Assembly: GCA_035578905.1 (NCBI GenBank)
Contig: JAQJVL010002735.1
Location: 19,598 to 83,597 of the forward strand
Reading direction: 5' to 3'
DNA: 64,000 nt
DNA from: Stictocephala bisonia
Taxonomy: Eukaryota; Arthropoda; Insecta; Hemiptera; Membracidae
Below are positions 11,771 to 23,829 of this stretch, one piece after another. The first letter of the stretch is position 1. Every line of letters starts with the position of its first letter. The notes beneath the pieces were generated by a model. That model was not told the origin of the DNA, searched no databases, and saw only the letters and a program-made list of their open reading frames with translations. The position numbers and the translations under genes were made by a program.

Positions 11771-13320
11771 TAATCTTCGATCTTTGAGTTTTCAATCTTG
11801 CGATCTTTGAGTTTCAATCTTCCCATCTTTGAGTTTTAATCTTGCATCTTTGAGTTTCAATCTTGCCATCTTTGAGTTTCAATCTTGCGATCTTTGAGTT
11901 TCAATCTTGCTATCTTTGAGTTTAATTCTTGCGATCTTTGAGTTTCATCTTGCGATCTTTAAGTTTCAATCTTGCGATCTTTGAGTTTCAATCATGCGGT
12001 CTTTGAGTTTCAATCTTGCGATCTTTGAGTTTCTATCTTGCGATCTTTGAGTTTCAATCTTGCGATCTTTGAGTTTCAATCTTGCGATCTTTGAGTTTCA
12101 AACTTGCGATCTTTGAGTTTCAATCTTGCGATCTATGAGTTTAAATCTTGTCGATCTATGAGTTTTAATCTTGCCATCTTTGAGTTTCAATCTTGCGATC
12201 TTTGAGTTTCAATCTTGCGATCTTTGAGTTTCAATCTTGCGATCTTTGAGTTTTAATCTTGCGATCTTTGAGTTTTAATCTTGCGATCTTTGAGTTTCAA
12301 ACTTGCGATCTTTGAGTTTCAATCTTGTTATCTATGAGTTTAAATCTCTCGATCTTTGAGTTTTAATCTTGCCATCTTTGAGTTTCAATCTTGCGATCTT
12401 TGAGTTTTAATCTTGCGATCTTTGAGTTTTAATCTTGCGATCTTTGAGTTTTAATCTTGCGATCTTTGAGTTTCAATCTTGCGATCTTTGAGTTTCAATC
12501 TTGCGATCTTTGAGTTTCAATCTTGCTATCTTAGAGTTTAATTCTTGCGATCTTTGAGTTTCAATCTTGCAATCTTTGAGTTTCAATGATGCGATCTTTG
12601 AGTTTCAATCTTGCGATCTTTTAGTTTCATTCTTGCGATCTCTGAGTTTCAATCTTGCCATCTTTGAAGTTTCTATCTTGCGATCTTTGAGTTTCATTCT
12701 TTGCCATCTATGAGTTTAAATCTTGCGATCTTTGAGTTGTAATCTTGCCATCTTTGAGTTTCAATCTTGCGATCTTTGAGTTTCAAACTTGCTATCTTTA
12801 AGTTTCAATCTTTCGATCTTTGAGTTTCAATCTTGCCATCTATGAGTTTAAATCTTGCGATCTTTGAGTTGTAATCTTGCCATCTTTGAGTTTTAATCTT
12901 GCGATCTTTGAGTTTCAAACTTGCGATATTTGAGTTTCAATCTTGCCATCTCTGAGTTTAAATCTCTCGATCTATGAGTTTCAATCTTGCCATCTTTGAG
13001 TTATAATCTGCCTATCTTTGAGTTTTCAATCTTGCGATCTTTGAGTTTCAATCTTGCCATCTTTGAGTTTCAATCTTGCATGCTTTGAGTTTCAATCTTG
13101 CGATCTTTGAGTTTAATCTTGCGATCTTTGAGTTTCAATCTTGCGATCTTTGAGTTTCAATCTTGCTGATCTTTGAGTTTCAATCTTGCGATCTTTGAGT
13201 TTCAATCTTGCGATCTTTGAGTTTCAATCTTGCCATCTTTGAGTTTCAATCTTGCGATCTTTGAGTTTCAATCTTGCGATCTTTGAGTTTCAATCTTGCG
13301 ATCTTTGGTTTCAATCTTGC
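11771..13320 (+). repeat. Regular satellite segment
   Basis: Well-phased units. The series GAGTTTAAATC-TCTCGATC, TTAGAGTTTAATTC, TTTCAATGATGCG, TTTTAGTTTCATTC, GATCTCTGAG at 12,300-12,660 is the same as at 22,740-23,080 and 24,600-24,930, so this is an older copy of the 84-unit repeat. No gene seen. Confidence 0.85.
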
Positions 13321-13680
13321 AATCTTGGAGTTTCAATCTTGCGAACATTGAATTTCATTCTTGCGATCTTTGAGTTTCAATTAACCGATCTTTGAGTTTC
13401 AATCTTGCAATCTTTGAGTACCAATTTCTTCATCTTTGAGTTTCAAAAATTGCGATCTTTGAGGTTTCAATCTTGCCATCTTTGAGTTTCAATCTTGCGA
13501 TCTTTTAGTTTTCAATCTTGCGATCTTTGAGTTTTAATCTTGCGATCTTTGTGGTTTTTAATCTTGTGATCTTTGAGGTTCAAACTTGCGATTTTTTGAG
13601 TTTCAATCATGCGATTTTTTTAGTTTCAATCTTGCCATCTTTGAGTTTCAATTTCCTCATCTTTGAGTATTAAAATTTCC
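13321..13680 (+). repeat. 16-unit block, copy A (slightly corrupted)
   Basis: First largely readable copy. It runs from AATCTTGGAG through GCGAACATTG, AATTAACCG, GAGTACCAATTTCTTCATC, GAGGTTCAAAC and AATCATGCG to TAAAATTTCC. It has the TTAACC form shared with copies B and C. A few extra bases and a TTTCCTCATC in place of TTTCCCCATC mark it as noisy. Confidence 0.85.
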
Positions 13681-14492
13681 ATCTTTGAGTTTCAATCTTT
13701 CCATCTTTGAGTTTCAATCTTGCGATCTTTGAGTTTCATTCTTGCCATCATGAGTTTAAATCCCTTTCGATCTTTGAGTTGTAATCTTGCCATCTTTGAG
13801 TTTCATTCTTGCGATCTCTTGAGTTCAATCTTGCCATCTTTGAGTTTCTATCTTGCGATCTTTGAGTTTCATTCTTGCCATCTATGAGTTTAAATCTTGC
13901 GATCTTTGAGTTGTAATCTTGCCATCTTTGAGTTTCAATCTTGCGATCTTTGAGTTTCAAACTTGCTATCTTTAAGTTTCAATCTTTCGATCTTTGAGTT
14001 TCAATCTTGCCATCTATGAGTTTAAATCTTGCGATCTTTGAGTTGTAATCTTGCCATCTTTGAGTTTCAATCTTGCGATCTTTAAGTTTCAAACTTGCGA
14101 TCTTTAGAGTTTCAATCTTGCCACCTTTGAGTTTCAAATTGCGATCTTTGACTTTCAATCTTGCCATCTTTGAGTTATAATCTTAGCTATCTTGAGTTTC
14201 AATCTTGCGATCTTTGAGTTTCAATCTTGCATCTTTGAGTTTCAATCTTGCAATGTTTGAGTTTCAATCTTGCATCTTTAAGTTTTAATCTTGCGATCTT
14301 TGAGTTTCAATCTAGCGATCTTTGAGTATCAATCTTGTGATCTTTGAGTTTAATTCTTGCGATCTTTGAGATTCAATCTTGCGATCTTTAAGTTTCAATC
14401 TTGCCATCTTTGAGTTTCAATCTTGCCATCTTTGAGTTTCAATCTTGCGATCTTTGAGTTTCAATTTTGCGATCATTAGGTTTCAATCTTGC
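13681..14492 (+). repeat. Satellite between 16-unit copies A and B
   Basis: Contains two TATGAGTTTAAATC-TTGCGATC-TTTGAGTTGTAATC cassettes (about 13,870 and 14,015), the GCCACC unit at 14,121 and GCAATG at about 14,250. The same series lies 11,107-11,109 bp downstream at about 24,970-25,600. The two reverse-strand open frames here (13,748-14,167) are the repeat read backwards. No gene seen. Confidence 0.85.
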
Positions 14493-14844
14493 AATCTTGG
14501 AGTTTCAATCTTGCGAACATTTAATTTCATTCTTGCGATCTTTGAGTTTCAATTAACCCGATCTTTGAGTTTCAATCTTGCAATCTTTGAGTACCAATTC
14601 TTCATCTTTTGAGTTTCAAAATTGCGATCTTTGAGTTTCAATCTTGCCATCTTTGAGTTTCAATCTTGCGATCTTTGAGTTTCAATCTTGCGATCTTTGA
14701 GTTTTAATCTTGCGATCTTTGTGTTTTAATCTTGCGATCTTTGAGGTTCAAACTTGCGATCTTTGAGTTTCAATCATGCGATTTTAAGTTTCAATCTTGC
14801 GATCTTTGAGTTTCAATTTCCCCATCTTTGAGTATTAAAATTGC
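14493..14844 (+). repeat. 16-unit block, copy B
   Basis: Length 352 bp, exactly 16 units. Private marks: GCGAACATTTAATTTC and AATTAACCCG. It begins 1,172 bp after copy A, and its homologue 11,109 bp downstream is copy C. Confidence 0.88.
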
Positions 14845-16480
14845 CATCTTTTGAGTTTCAATCTTGCCATCTTTGAGTTTCAATCTTGCGATCTTTGAGT
14901 TTCATTCTTGCCATCTATGAGTTTAAATCTTGCGATCTTTGAGTTGTAATCTTGCCATCTTTGAGTTTCAATCTTGCGATCTTTGAGTTTTAAACTTGCA
15001 ATCTTTGAGTTTCAATCTTGCCATCTATGAGTTTAAATCTCTCGATCTTTGAGTTTTAATCTTGCCATCTTTGAGTTTCAATCTTGTGATCTTTGAGTTT
15101 CAGTCTTACGATCTTTGAGTTTCAAACTTGTTATCTTTGAGTTTCAATCTTGCGATCTTTGAGTTTCAATCTTGCCATCTATGAGTTTAAATCTTGCGAT
15201 CTTTGAGTTGTAATCTTGCCATCTTTAAGTTTCAATCTTGCGATCTTTGAGTTTCAATCTTGCGATCTTTGAGTTTTAATCTTGCGATCTTTGAGTTTCA
15301 TTTTGCGATCTTTGAGTTTTAATCTTGCAATCTTTGAGTTTTAATCTTGCGATCTTTGAGTTTCAATCTTGCGATCTTTGAGTTTCAATCTTGTTATATA
15401 TGAGTTTAAATCTCTCGATCTTTGAGTTTTAATCTTGCCATCTTTGAGTTTCTATCTTGCGATCTTTGAGTTTCAATCTTGCGATCTTTGAGTTTTAATC
15501 TTGCGATCTTTGAGTTTTAATATTGCGATCTTTGAATTTCAATCTTGCGATCTTTGTGTTTCAATCTTGCGATCTTTGAGTTTCAATCTTGCTATCTTTG
15601 AGTTTAATTCTTGCGATCTTTGAGTTTCAATCTTGCGATCTTAGAGTTTCAATCTTGCGATCTTTGAGTTTCAATCTTGCGATCTTTTAGTTTCAATCTT
15701 GCGATCTTTGAGTTGTAATCTTGCCATCTTTGAGCTTCAATCATGCGATCTTTGAGATTCAATCTTGCTATCTTAGAGTTTCAATCTTGCAATCTTTGAG
15801 TTTCAATCTTGCCATTTATGAGTTTAAATCTTGCGATCTTTCAGTTGTAATCATGCCATCTTTGAGTTCAATCTTGCGATCTTTGAGTTTTAAACCTGCG
15901 ATCTTTGAGTTTCAATCTTGCCATCTTTGTGTTTCAAAATTGCGATCTTTGACTTTCAATCTTGCCATCTTTGAGTTATAATCTTGCTATCTTTGAGTTT
16001 CAATCTTGCGATCTTTAAGTTTTCAATCTTGCCATCTTTGAGTTTAATTCTTGCGATCTTTGAGTTTCAATCTTGCGATCTTTGAGTTTTAACCTTGCCA
16101 TCTTTGAGTTTCAATCTTGCAATCTTTGAGTTTTAATCTTGCGATTTTTGAGTTTCAATTTTACGATCTTTAAGTTTCAATTTTGCAATCTTGGAGTTTC
16201 AATCTTGCGAACAATGAATTTTATTCTTATGATCTTTGAGTTTCAAACTTGCGATCTTTGAGTTTCAATCTTGCGATCTTTGAGTTTCAATCTTGCGATC
16301 TTTGAGTTTCAAACTTGCGATCTTTGAGTTTCAATCTTGCCATCTATGAGTTTAAATCTCTCGATCTTTGAGTTTTAATCTTGCCATCTTTGAGTTTCAA
16401 TTTCCCCATCTTTGAGTTTTAAATCTTGCCATCTTTGAGTTTTAATCTTGCCATCTTTGAGTTTTAATCTTGTGATCTTT
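14845..16480 (+). repeat. 88-unit higher-order repeat, first copy
   Basis: Landmarks CAGTCTTACG at 15,101, AACCTTGCC at 16,091 and TTATTCTTAT at 16,221 each recur exactly 1,937 bp downstream (88 units would be 1,936). It holds a copy of the 195-bp block at 15,787-15,981. Compared with the related stretch 11.1 kb downstream it is 88 bp (4 units) shorter. No gene seen. Confidence 0.88.
15787..15981 (+). repeat. 195-bp block with TTCAGTTGTAATC, copy 1
   Basis: Nine-unit block marked by TTCAGTTGTAATC, a shortened GAGTTCAATC unit, TTTTAAACCTGCG, TTGTGTTTCAAAATTGC, GACTTTCAATC and GAGTTATAATC. One frame stays open for 64 codons because TTCAG replaces a TTTGAG that would supply TGA. The apparent starts are TTG, not ATG. 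In this copy the frame runs on upstream to 15,721 because of missing units. I read it as repeat, not gene. Confidence 0.85.
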
Positions 16481-18420
16481 GAGTTTCAATCTTAGCGATC
16501 TTTGAGTTTCAAACTTGCTATCTTTGAGTTTCAATCTTGTGATCTTTGAGTTTCAATCTTGCCATCTATGAGTTTCAATCTTGCGATCTTTGTGTATCAA
16601 TCTTGCGATCTTTGAGTTTCAGTCTCTCGATCTTAGAGTTTCAATCTTGCGATCTTTGAGTTTTAATCTTGCGATCTTTGAGTTTCAATTTTGCGATCTT
16701 TGAGTTTAAATCTTGCAATCTTTGAGTTTTAATCTTGCGATCTTTGAGTTTCAATCTTGCGATCTTTGAGTTTCAATCTTGCTATCTATGAGTTTCAATC
16801 TTGCCATCTTTGAGTTTCAATCTTGCGATCTTTGAGTTTCATTCTTGCCATCTATGAGTTTAAATCTTGCGATCTTTGAGTTGTAATCTTGCCATCTTTG
16901 AGTTTCAATCTTGCGATCTTTGAGTTTTAAACTTGCAATCTTTGAGTTTCAATCTTGCCATCTATGAGTTTAAATCTCTCGATCTTTGAGTTTTAATCTT
17001 GCCATCTTTGAGTTTCAATCTTGTGATCTTTGAGTTTCAGTCTTACGATCTTTGAGTTTCAAACTTGTTATCTTTGAGTTTCAATCTTGCGATCTTTGAG
17101 TTTCAATCTTGCCATCTATGAGTTTAAATCTTGCGATCTTTGAGTTGTAATCTTGCCATCTTTAAGTTTCAATCTTGCGATCTTTGAGTTTCAATCTTGC
17201 GATCTTTGAGTTTTAATCTTGCGATCTTTGAGTTTCAATTTTGTGATCTTTGAGTTTTAATCTTGCAATCTTTGAGTTTTAATCTTGCGATCTTTGAGTT
17301 TCAATCTTGCGATCTTTGAGTTTCAATCTTGTTATATATGAGTTTAAATCTCTCGATTTTTGAGTTTTAATCTTGCCATCTTTGAGTATCTATCTTGCGA
17401 TCTTTGAGTTTCAATCTTGCGATCTTTGAGTTTTAATCTTGCGATCTTTGAGTTTTAATATTGCGATCTTTGAATTTCAATCTTGCGATCTTTGAGTTTC
17501 AATCTTGCGATCTTTGAGTTTCAATCTTGCTATCTTTGAGTTTAATTCTTGCGATCTTTGAGTTTCAATCTTGCGATCTTAGAGTTTCAATCTTGCGATC
17601 TTTGAGTTTCAATCATGCGATCTTTTAGTTTAAATCTTGCGATCTTTGAGTTGTAATCTTGCCATCTTTGAGCTTCAATCTTGCGATCTTTGAGATTCAA
17701 ACTTGCTATCTTTAAGTTTCAATCTTGCGATCTTTGAGTTTCAATCTTGCCATATATGAGTTTAAATCTTGCGATCTTTCAGTTGTAATCATGCCATCTT
17801 TGAGTTCAATCTTGCGATCTTTGAGTTTTAAACCTGCGATCTTTGAGTTTCAATCTTGCCATCTTTGTGTTTCAAAATTGCGATCTTTGACTTTCAATCT
17901 TGCCATCTTTGAGTTATAATCTTGCTATCTTTGAGTTTCAATCTTGCGATCTTTAAGTTTCAATCTTGCCATCTTTGAGTTTAATTCTTGCGATCTTTGA
18001 GTTTCAATCTTGCGATCTTTGAGTTTTAACCTTGCCATCTTTGAGTTTCAATCTTGCAATCTTTGAGTTTTAATCTTGCGATTTTTGAGTTTCAATTTTA
18101 CGATCTTTAAGTTTCAATTTTGCAATCTTGGAGTTTCAATCTTGCGAACAATGAATTTTATTCTTATGATCTTTGAGTTTCAAACTTGCGATCTTTGAGT
18201 TTCAATCTTGCGATCTTTGAGTTTCAATCTTGCGATCTTTGAGTTTCAAACTTGCGATCTTTGAGTTTCAATCTTGCCATCTATGAGTTTAAATCTCTCG
18301 ATCTTTGAGTTTTAATCTTGCCATCTTTGAGTTTCAATTTCCCCATCTTTGAGTTTTAAAATTGCCATCTTTGAGTTTTAATCTTGCCATCTTTGAGTTT
18401 TAATCTTGTGATCTTTGAGT
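16481..18420 (+). repeat. 88-unit higher-order repeat, second copy
   Basis: Repeats the preceding segment at a constant 1,937-bp offset from about 16,840 to 18,400, including the rare TTATTCTTAT (18,158) and AATTTTACGATC units. The stretch before 16,840 is a partial extra copy with TTAGCGATC and TGTGTATC variants. No gene seen. Confidence 0.87.
17725..17919 (+). repeat. 195-bp block, copy 2
   Basis: Same 64-codon open frame as copy 1, from a TTG to a TAA in GAGTTATAATC. Private variant: GCCATATATGAG in place of GCCATCTATGAG, silent in that frame. Confidence 0.85.
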
Positions 18421-19250
18421 TTCAGTCTTACGATCTTTGAGTTTCAAACTTGCTATCTTTGAGTTTCAATCTTGTGATCTTTGAGTTTCAATCTTGCCAT
18501 CTATGAGTTTAAATCTTGCGATCTTTGAGTTGTAATCTTGCCATCTTTAAGTTTCAATCTTGCGATCTTTGAGTTTCAATCTTGCGATCTTTGAGTTTTA
18601 ATCTTGCGATCTTTGAGTTTCAATTTTGCGATCTTTGAGTTTTAATCTTGCAATCTTTGAGTTTTAATCTTGCGATCTTTAAGTTTCAATCTTGCGATCT
18701 TTGAGTTTCAATCTTGTTATATATGAGTTTAAATCTCTCGATCTTTGAGTTTTAATCTTGCCATCTTTGAGTTTCTATCTTGCAATCTTTGAGTTTCAAT
18801 CTTGCGATCTTTGAGTTTTAATCTTGCGATCTTTGAGTTTTAATATTGCGATCTTTGAATTTCAATCTTGCGATCTTTGAGTTTCAATCTCTCGATCTTT
18901 GAGTTTCAATCTTGCTATCTTTGAGTTTAATTCTTGCGATCTTTGAGTTTCAATCTTGCGATCTTTGAGTTTCAATGTTGCGATCTTTGAGTTTCAATCA
19001 TGCGATCTTTTAGTTTCAATCTTGCGATCTTTGAGTTTCAATCTTGCCATCTTTGAGTTTCTATCTTGCGATCTTTGAGTTCATTCTTGCCATCTATGAG
19101 TTTAAATCTTGCGATCTTTGAGTTGTAATCTTGCCATCTTTGAGTTTCAATCTTGCGATCTTTTAGTTTCAAACTTGCTATCTTTGAGTTTCAATCTTGC
19201 GATCTTTGAGTTTCAATCTTGTTATCTATGAGTTTAAATCTTGCGATCTT
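18300..19250 (+). repeat. 71-unit higher-order repeat, first copy
   Basis: TTTCCCCATC at 18,339 and CAGTCTTACG at 18,423 recur 1,562 bp later (71 units exactly). Rare AATGTTGCG (about 18,976) is in both copies. No gene seen. Confidence 0.86.
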
Positions 19251-19860
19251 TCAGTTGTAATCTTGCGATCTTTGAGTTTCAATCTTGCGATCTTTGAGTT
19301 TTCAATCATGCGATCTTTGAGTTTCAATCTTGCTATCTTTGAGTTTTAATCTTGCGATCTTTGAATTTCAATCTTGCGTTCTTTGAGTTTCAATCTTGCG
19401 ATCTTTGAGTTTCAATCATGCGATCTTTGAGTTTCAATCTTGCCATCTTTGAGTTTCAATCTTGCGATCTATGAGTTTTAATCTTGCGATCTTTGAGTTT
19501 TAATCTTGCGATCTTTGAGTTTCAATCTTGCGATCTTTGAGTTTCAATCTTGCGATCTTTGAGTTTTAATCTTGCGATCTTTGAGTTTTAATCTTGCGAT
19601 CTTTGAGTTTCAATCTTGCGATCTTTGAGTTTCAATCTTGCTATCTATGAGTTTAAATCTTGCGATCTTTGAGTTTTAATCTTGCCATCTTTGAGTTTCA
19701 ATCTTGCGATCTTTGAGTTTTAATCTTGCGATCTTTGAGTTTCAATCTTGCGATCTTTGAGTTTCAATCTTGCGATCTTTGAGTTTCAATCTTGCGATCT
19801 TTGAGTTTCAATCTTGCGATCTTTGAGTTTCAATCTTGCCATCTATGAGTTTAAATCTCT
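19251..19860 (+). repeat. Spacer of near-consensus units between the 71-unit copies
   Basis: Mostly TTTCAATC and TTTTAATC units with few diagnostic marks; AATCATGCG occurs near 19,307 and 19,409. No gene seen. Confidence 0.85.
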
Positions 19861-20953
19861 CGATCTTTGAGTTTTAATCTTGCCATCTTTGAGTTTCAAT
19901 TTCCCCATCTTTGAGTTTTAAAATTGCCATCTTTGAGTTTTAATCTTGCCATCTTTGAGTTTTAATCTTGTGATCTTTGAGTTTCAGTCTTACGATCTTT
20001 GAGTTTCAAACTTGCTATCTTTGAGTTTCAATCTTGTGATCTTTGAGTTTCAATCTTGCCATCTATGAGTTTAAATCTTGCGATCTTTGAGTTGTAATCT
20101 TGCCATCTTTAAGTTTCAATCTTGCGATCTTTGAGTTTCAATCTTGCGATCTTTGAGTTTTAATCTTGCGATCTTTGAGTTTCAATTTTGCGATCTTTGA
20201 GTTTTAATCTTGCAATCTTTGAGTTTTAATCTTGCGATCTTTAAGTTTCAATCTTGCGATCTTTGAGTTTCAATCTTGTTATATATGAGTTTAAATCTCT
20301 CGATCTTTGAGTTTTAATCTTGCCATCTTTGAGTTTCTATCTTGCGATCTTTGAGTTTCAATCTTGCGATCTTTGAGTTTTAATCTTGCGATCTTTGAGT
20401 TTTAATATTGCGATCTTTGATTTTCAATCTTGCGATCTTTGAGTTTAAATCTCTCGATCTTTGAGTTTCAATCTTGCTATCTTTGAGTTTAATTCTTGCG
20501 ATCTTTGAGTTTCAATCTTGCGATCTTAGAGTTTCAATGTTGCGATCTTTGAGTTTCAATCATGCGATCTTTTAGTTTCAATCTTGCGATCTTTGAGTTT
20601 CAATCTTGCCATCTTTGAGTTTCTATCTTGCGATCTTTGAGTTCATTCTTGCCATCTATGAGTTTAAATCTTGCGATCTTTGAGTTGTAATCTTGCCATC
20701 TTTGAGTTTCAATCTTGCGATCTTTTAGTTTCAAACTTGCTATCTTTAAGTTTCAATCTTGCGATCTTTGAGTTTCAATCTTGTTATCTATGAGTTTAAA
20801 TCTTGCGATCTTTCAGTTGTAATCTTGCCATCTTTGAGTTCAATCTTGCGATCTTTGAGTTTTAAACCTGCGATCTTTGAGTTTCAATCTTGCCATCTTT
20901 GTGTTTCAAAATTGCGATCTTTGACTTTCAATCTTGCCATCTTTGAGTTATAA
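19861..20953 (+). repeat. 71-unit higher-order repeat, second copy
   Basis: Matches 18,300-19,250 at offset 1,562. It continues into a 195-bp block at 20,759-20,953 that the first copy carries only in part (to about 19,256). The CAGTCTTACG and 195-bp landmarks here recur 6,224 bp downstream. No gene seen. Confidence 0.86.
20759..20953 (+). repeat. 195-bp block, copy 3
   Basis: Variant with TTATCTATGAG and GTAATCTTGCC where most copies have GTAATCATGCC, so the internal ATG is absent. The open frame persists from a TTG. This is shared with the copy at 28,521 and argues against a conserved start codon. Confidence 0.85.
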
Positions 20954-21979
20954 ACTTGCTATCTTTGAGTTTCAATCTTGCGATCTTTGAGTTTCAATCT
21001 TGCCATCTTTGAGTTTCAATCTTGCAATGTCTGAGTTTCGATCTTGCGATCTTTAAGTTTCAATCTTGCGATCTTTGAGTTTCAATCTTGTGATCTTTGA
21101 GTTTAATTCTTGCGATCTTTGAGTTTCAATCTTGCGATCTTTGAGTTTTAACCTTGCCATCTTTGAGTTTCAATCTTGCCATCTTTGATTTTTAATCTTG
21201 CGATTTTTGAGTTTCAATTTTGCGATCTTTAAGTTTCAATCTTGCAATCTTGGAGTTTCAATCTTGCGAACAATGAATTTCATTCTTGCGATCTTTGAGT
21301 TTCAAACTTGCTATCTTTGAGTTTCAATCTTGCGATCTTTGAGTTTCAATCTTGCGATCTTTGAGTTTCAATCTTGCGATCTTTGAGTTTCAAACTTGCG
21401 ATCTTTGATTTTCAATCTTGCCATCTATAAGTTTAAATCTCTCGATCTATGAGTTTTAATCTTGCCATCTTTGAGTTTCAATCTTGCGATCTTTGAGTTT
21501 CAATCTTGCGATCTTTGTGTTTCAATCTTGCGATCTTTGAGTTTTAATCTTGCGATCTTTGAGTTTTAATCTTGCGATCTTTGAGTTTTAAACTTGCGAT
21601 CTTTGAGTTTTAATCTTGTAATCTATGAGTTTAAATCTCTCGATCTTTGAGTTTTAATCTTGCCATCTTTGAGTTTCTATCTTGCGATCTTTGAGTTTTA
21701 ATCTTGCGATCTTTGAGTTTTAATCTTGCGATCTTTGAGTTTCAATCTTGCGATCTTTGAGTTTCAATCTTGCGATCTTTGAGTTTGAATCTTGCTATCT
21801 TAGAGTTTAATTCTTGCGATCTTTGAGTTTCAATCTTGCGATCTTTGAGTTTCAATGATGCGATCTTTGAGTTTTAATCTTGCGATCTTTTAGTTTCAAT
21901 CTTGCGATCTTTGAGTTTCAATCTTGCGATCTTTGAGTTTCAATCTTGCGATCTTTGAGTTTCAAACTTGCGATCTTTG
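20954..21979 (+). repeat. Satellite segment with GCAATGTC and GCGAACAATG landmarks
   Basis: GCAATGTCTGAG then GAGTTTCGATC at about 21,030 and GCGAACAATGAATTTC at about 21,265 follow the 195-bp block, as they do after 28,715 and 41,685. No gene seen. Confidence 0.85.
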
Positions 21980-23340
21980 ATTTTCAATCTTGCCATCTAT
22001 GAGTTTAAATCTCTCGATCTATGAGTTTTAATCTTGCCATCTTTGAGTTTCAATCTTGCGATCTTTGAGTTTCAATCTTGCGATCTTTGAGTTTCAATCT
22101 TGCGATCTTTGAGTTTTAATCTTGCGATCTTTGAGTTTTAATCTTGCGATCTTTGAGTTTCCAACTTGCGATCTTTGAGTTTCAATCTTGTTATCTATGA
22201 GTTTAAATCTCTCGATCTTTGAGTTTTAATCTTGCCATCTTTGAGTTTCAATCTTGCGATCTTTGAGTTTAATCTTGCGATCTTTGAGTTTTAATCTTGC
22301 CATCTTTGAGTTTCAATCTTGCGATCTTTGAGTTTCAATCCTGCTATCTTTGAGATTAATTCTTGCGATTTTTGAGTTTCAATCTTGCGATCTTTGAGTT
22401 TCAACCTTGCGATCTTTGAGTTTCAATCATGCGATCTTTGAGTTTCAATCTTGCGATCTTTGAGTTTCTATCTTGCGATCTTTGAGTTTCAATCTTGCGA
22501 TCTTTGAGTTTTAATCTTGCGATCTTTGAGTTTCAAACTTGCGATCTTTGATTTTCAATCTTGCCATCTATGAGTTTAAATCTCTCGATCTATGAGTTTT
22601 AATTTTGCCTTCTTTGAGTTTCAATCTTGCGATCTTTGAGTTTCAATCTTGCGATCTTTGAGTTTTAATCTTGCGATCTTTGAGTTTTAATCTTGCGATC
22701 TTTGAGTTTTAATCTTGCGATCTTTGAGTTTCAAACTTGCGATCTTTGAGTTTCAATCTTGTTATCTATGAGTTTAAATCTCTCGATCTTTGAGTTTTAA
22801 TCTTGCCATCTTTGAGTTTCAATCTTGCGATCTTTGAGTTTTAATCTTGCGATCTTTGAGTTTTAATCTTGCGATCTTTGAGTTTTAATCTTGCGATCTT
22901 TGAGTTTCAATCTTGCGATCTTTGAGTTTCAATCTTGTGATCTTTGAGTTTCAATCTTGCTATCTTAGAGTTTAATTCTTGCGATCTTTGAGTTTCAATC
23001 TTGCGATCTTTGAGTTTCAATGATGCGATCTTTGAGTTTCAATCTTGCGATCTTTTAGTTTCAATTCTTGCGATCTCTGAGTTTCAATCTTGCCATCTTT
23101 GAGTTTCTATCTTGCGATCTTTGAGTTTCATTCTTGCCATCTATGAGTTTAAATCTTGCGATCTTTGAGTTTAATCTTGCCGATCTTTGAGTTTCAATCT
23201 TGCGATCTTTGAGTTTCAAACTTGCTATCTTTAAGTTTCAATCTTTCAATCTTTGAGTTTCAATCTTGCCATTTATGAGTTTAAATCTTGCGATCTTTGA
23301 GTTGTAATCTTGCCATCTTTGAGTTTCAATCTTGCGATCT
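21980..23340 (+). repeat. 84-unit higher-order repeat, first copy
   Basis: Repeated at 23,830-25,190 with an offset of 1,849-1,850 bp. Shared rare variants are GAGATTAATTC, TTTCAACCTTGC (22,401 and 24,251), AATTTTGCCTTC (22,601 and 24,451), AATGATGCG and TCTTTCAATC. The offset shifts by one base at a T-run near 22,270. No gene seen. Confidence 0.9.
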
Positions 23341-23829
23341 TTGAGTTTCAATCTTGCGATCTTTGAGTTTCAATCTTGCGATCTTTGAGTTTTAATCTTG
23401 TGATCTTTGAGTTTAATCTTGCGATCTTTGAGTTTAATTCTTGCGATCTTTGAGTTTCAATCTTGCGATCTTTGAGTTTCAATCTTGCGATCTTTGAGTT
23501 TTAATCTTGCCATCTTTGAGTTTCAATCTTGCGATCTTTGAGTTTCAATCTTGCGATCTTTGAGTTTTAATCTTGCGATCTATGAGTTTTCAATCTTGCG
23601 ATCTTTGAGTTTCAATCTTGCGATCTTTGAGTTTCAATCTTGCGATCTTTGAGTATCAATATTGCGATCTTTGAGTTTAATCTTGCGATCTTTGAGTTTC
23701 AATCTTGCGATCTTTGAGTTTCAATCTTGCGATCTTTGAGTTTCAATCTTGCGATCTTTGAGTTTCAATCTTGCGATCTTTGAGTTTCAATCTTGCGATC
23801 TTTGAGTTTCAATCTCTGCGATCTTTGAG
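23341..23829 (+). repeat. Near-consensus monomer run
   Basis: Successive units are almost identical to the consensus, including about six in a row at 23,690-23,820, with occasional one-base indels and none of the usual higher-order marks. It separates the two 84-unit copies. No gene seen. Confidence 0.85.

Noticed and set aside
15721..15981. Longest forward frame (86 codons) as a candidate gene
   Set aside because: It is the 195-bp block with a longer upstream opening caused by four missing units. The equivalent frame in other copies stops at 64 codons.
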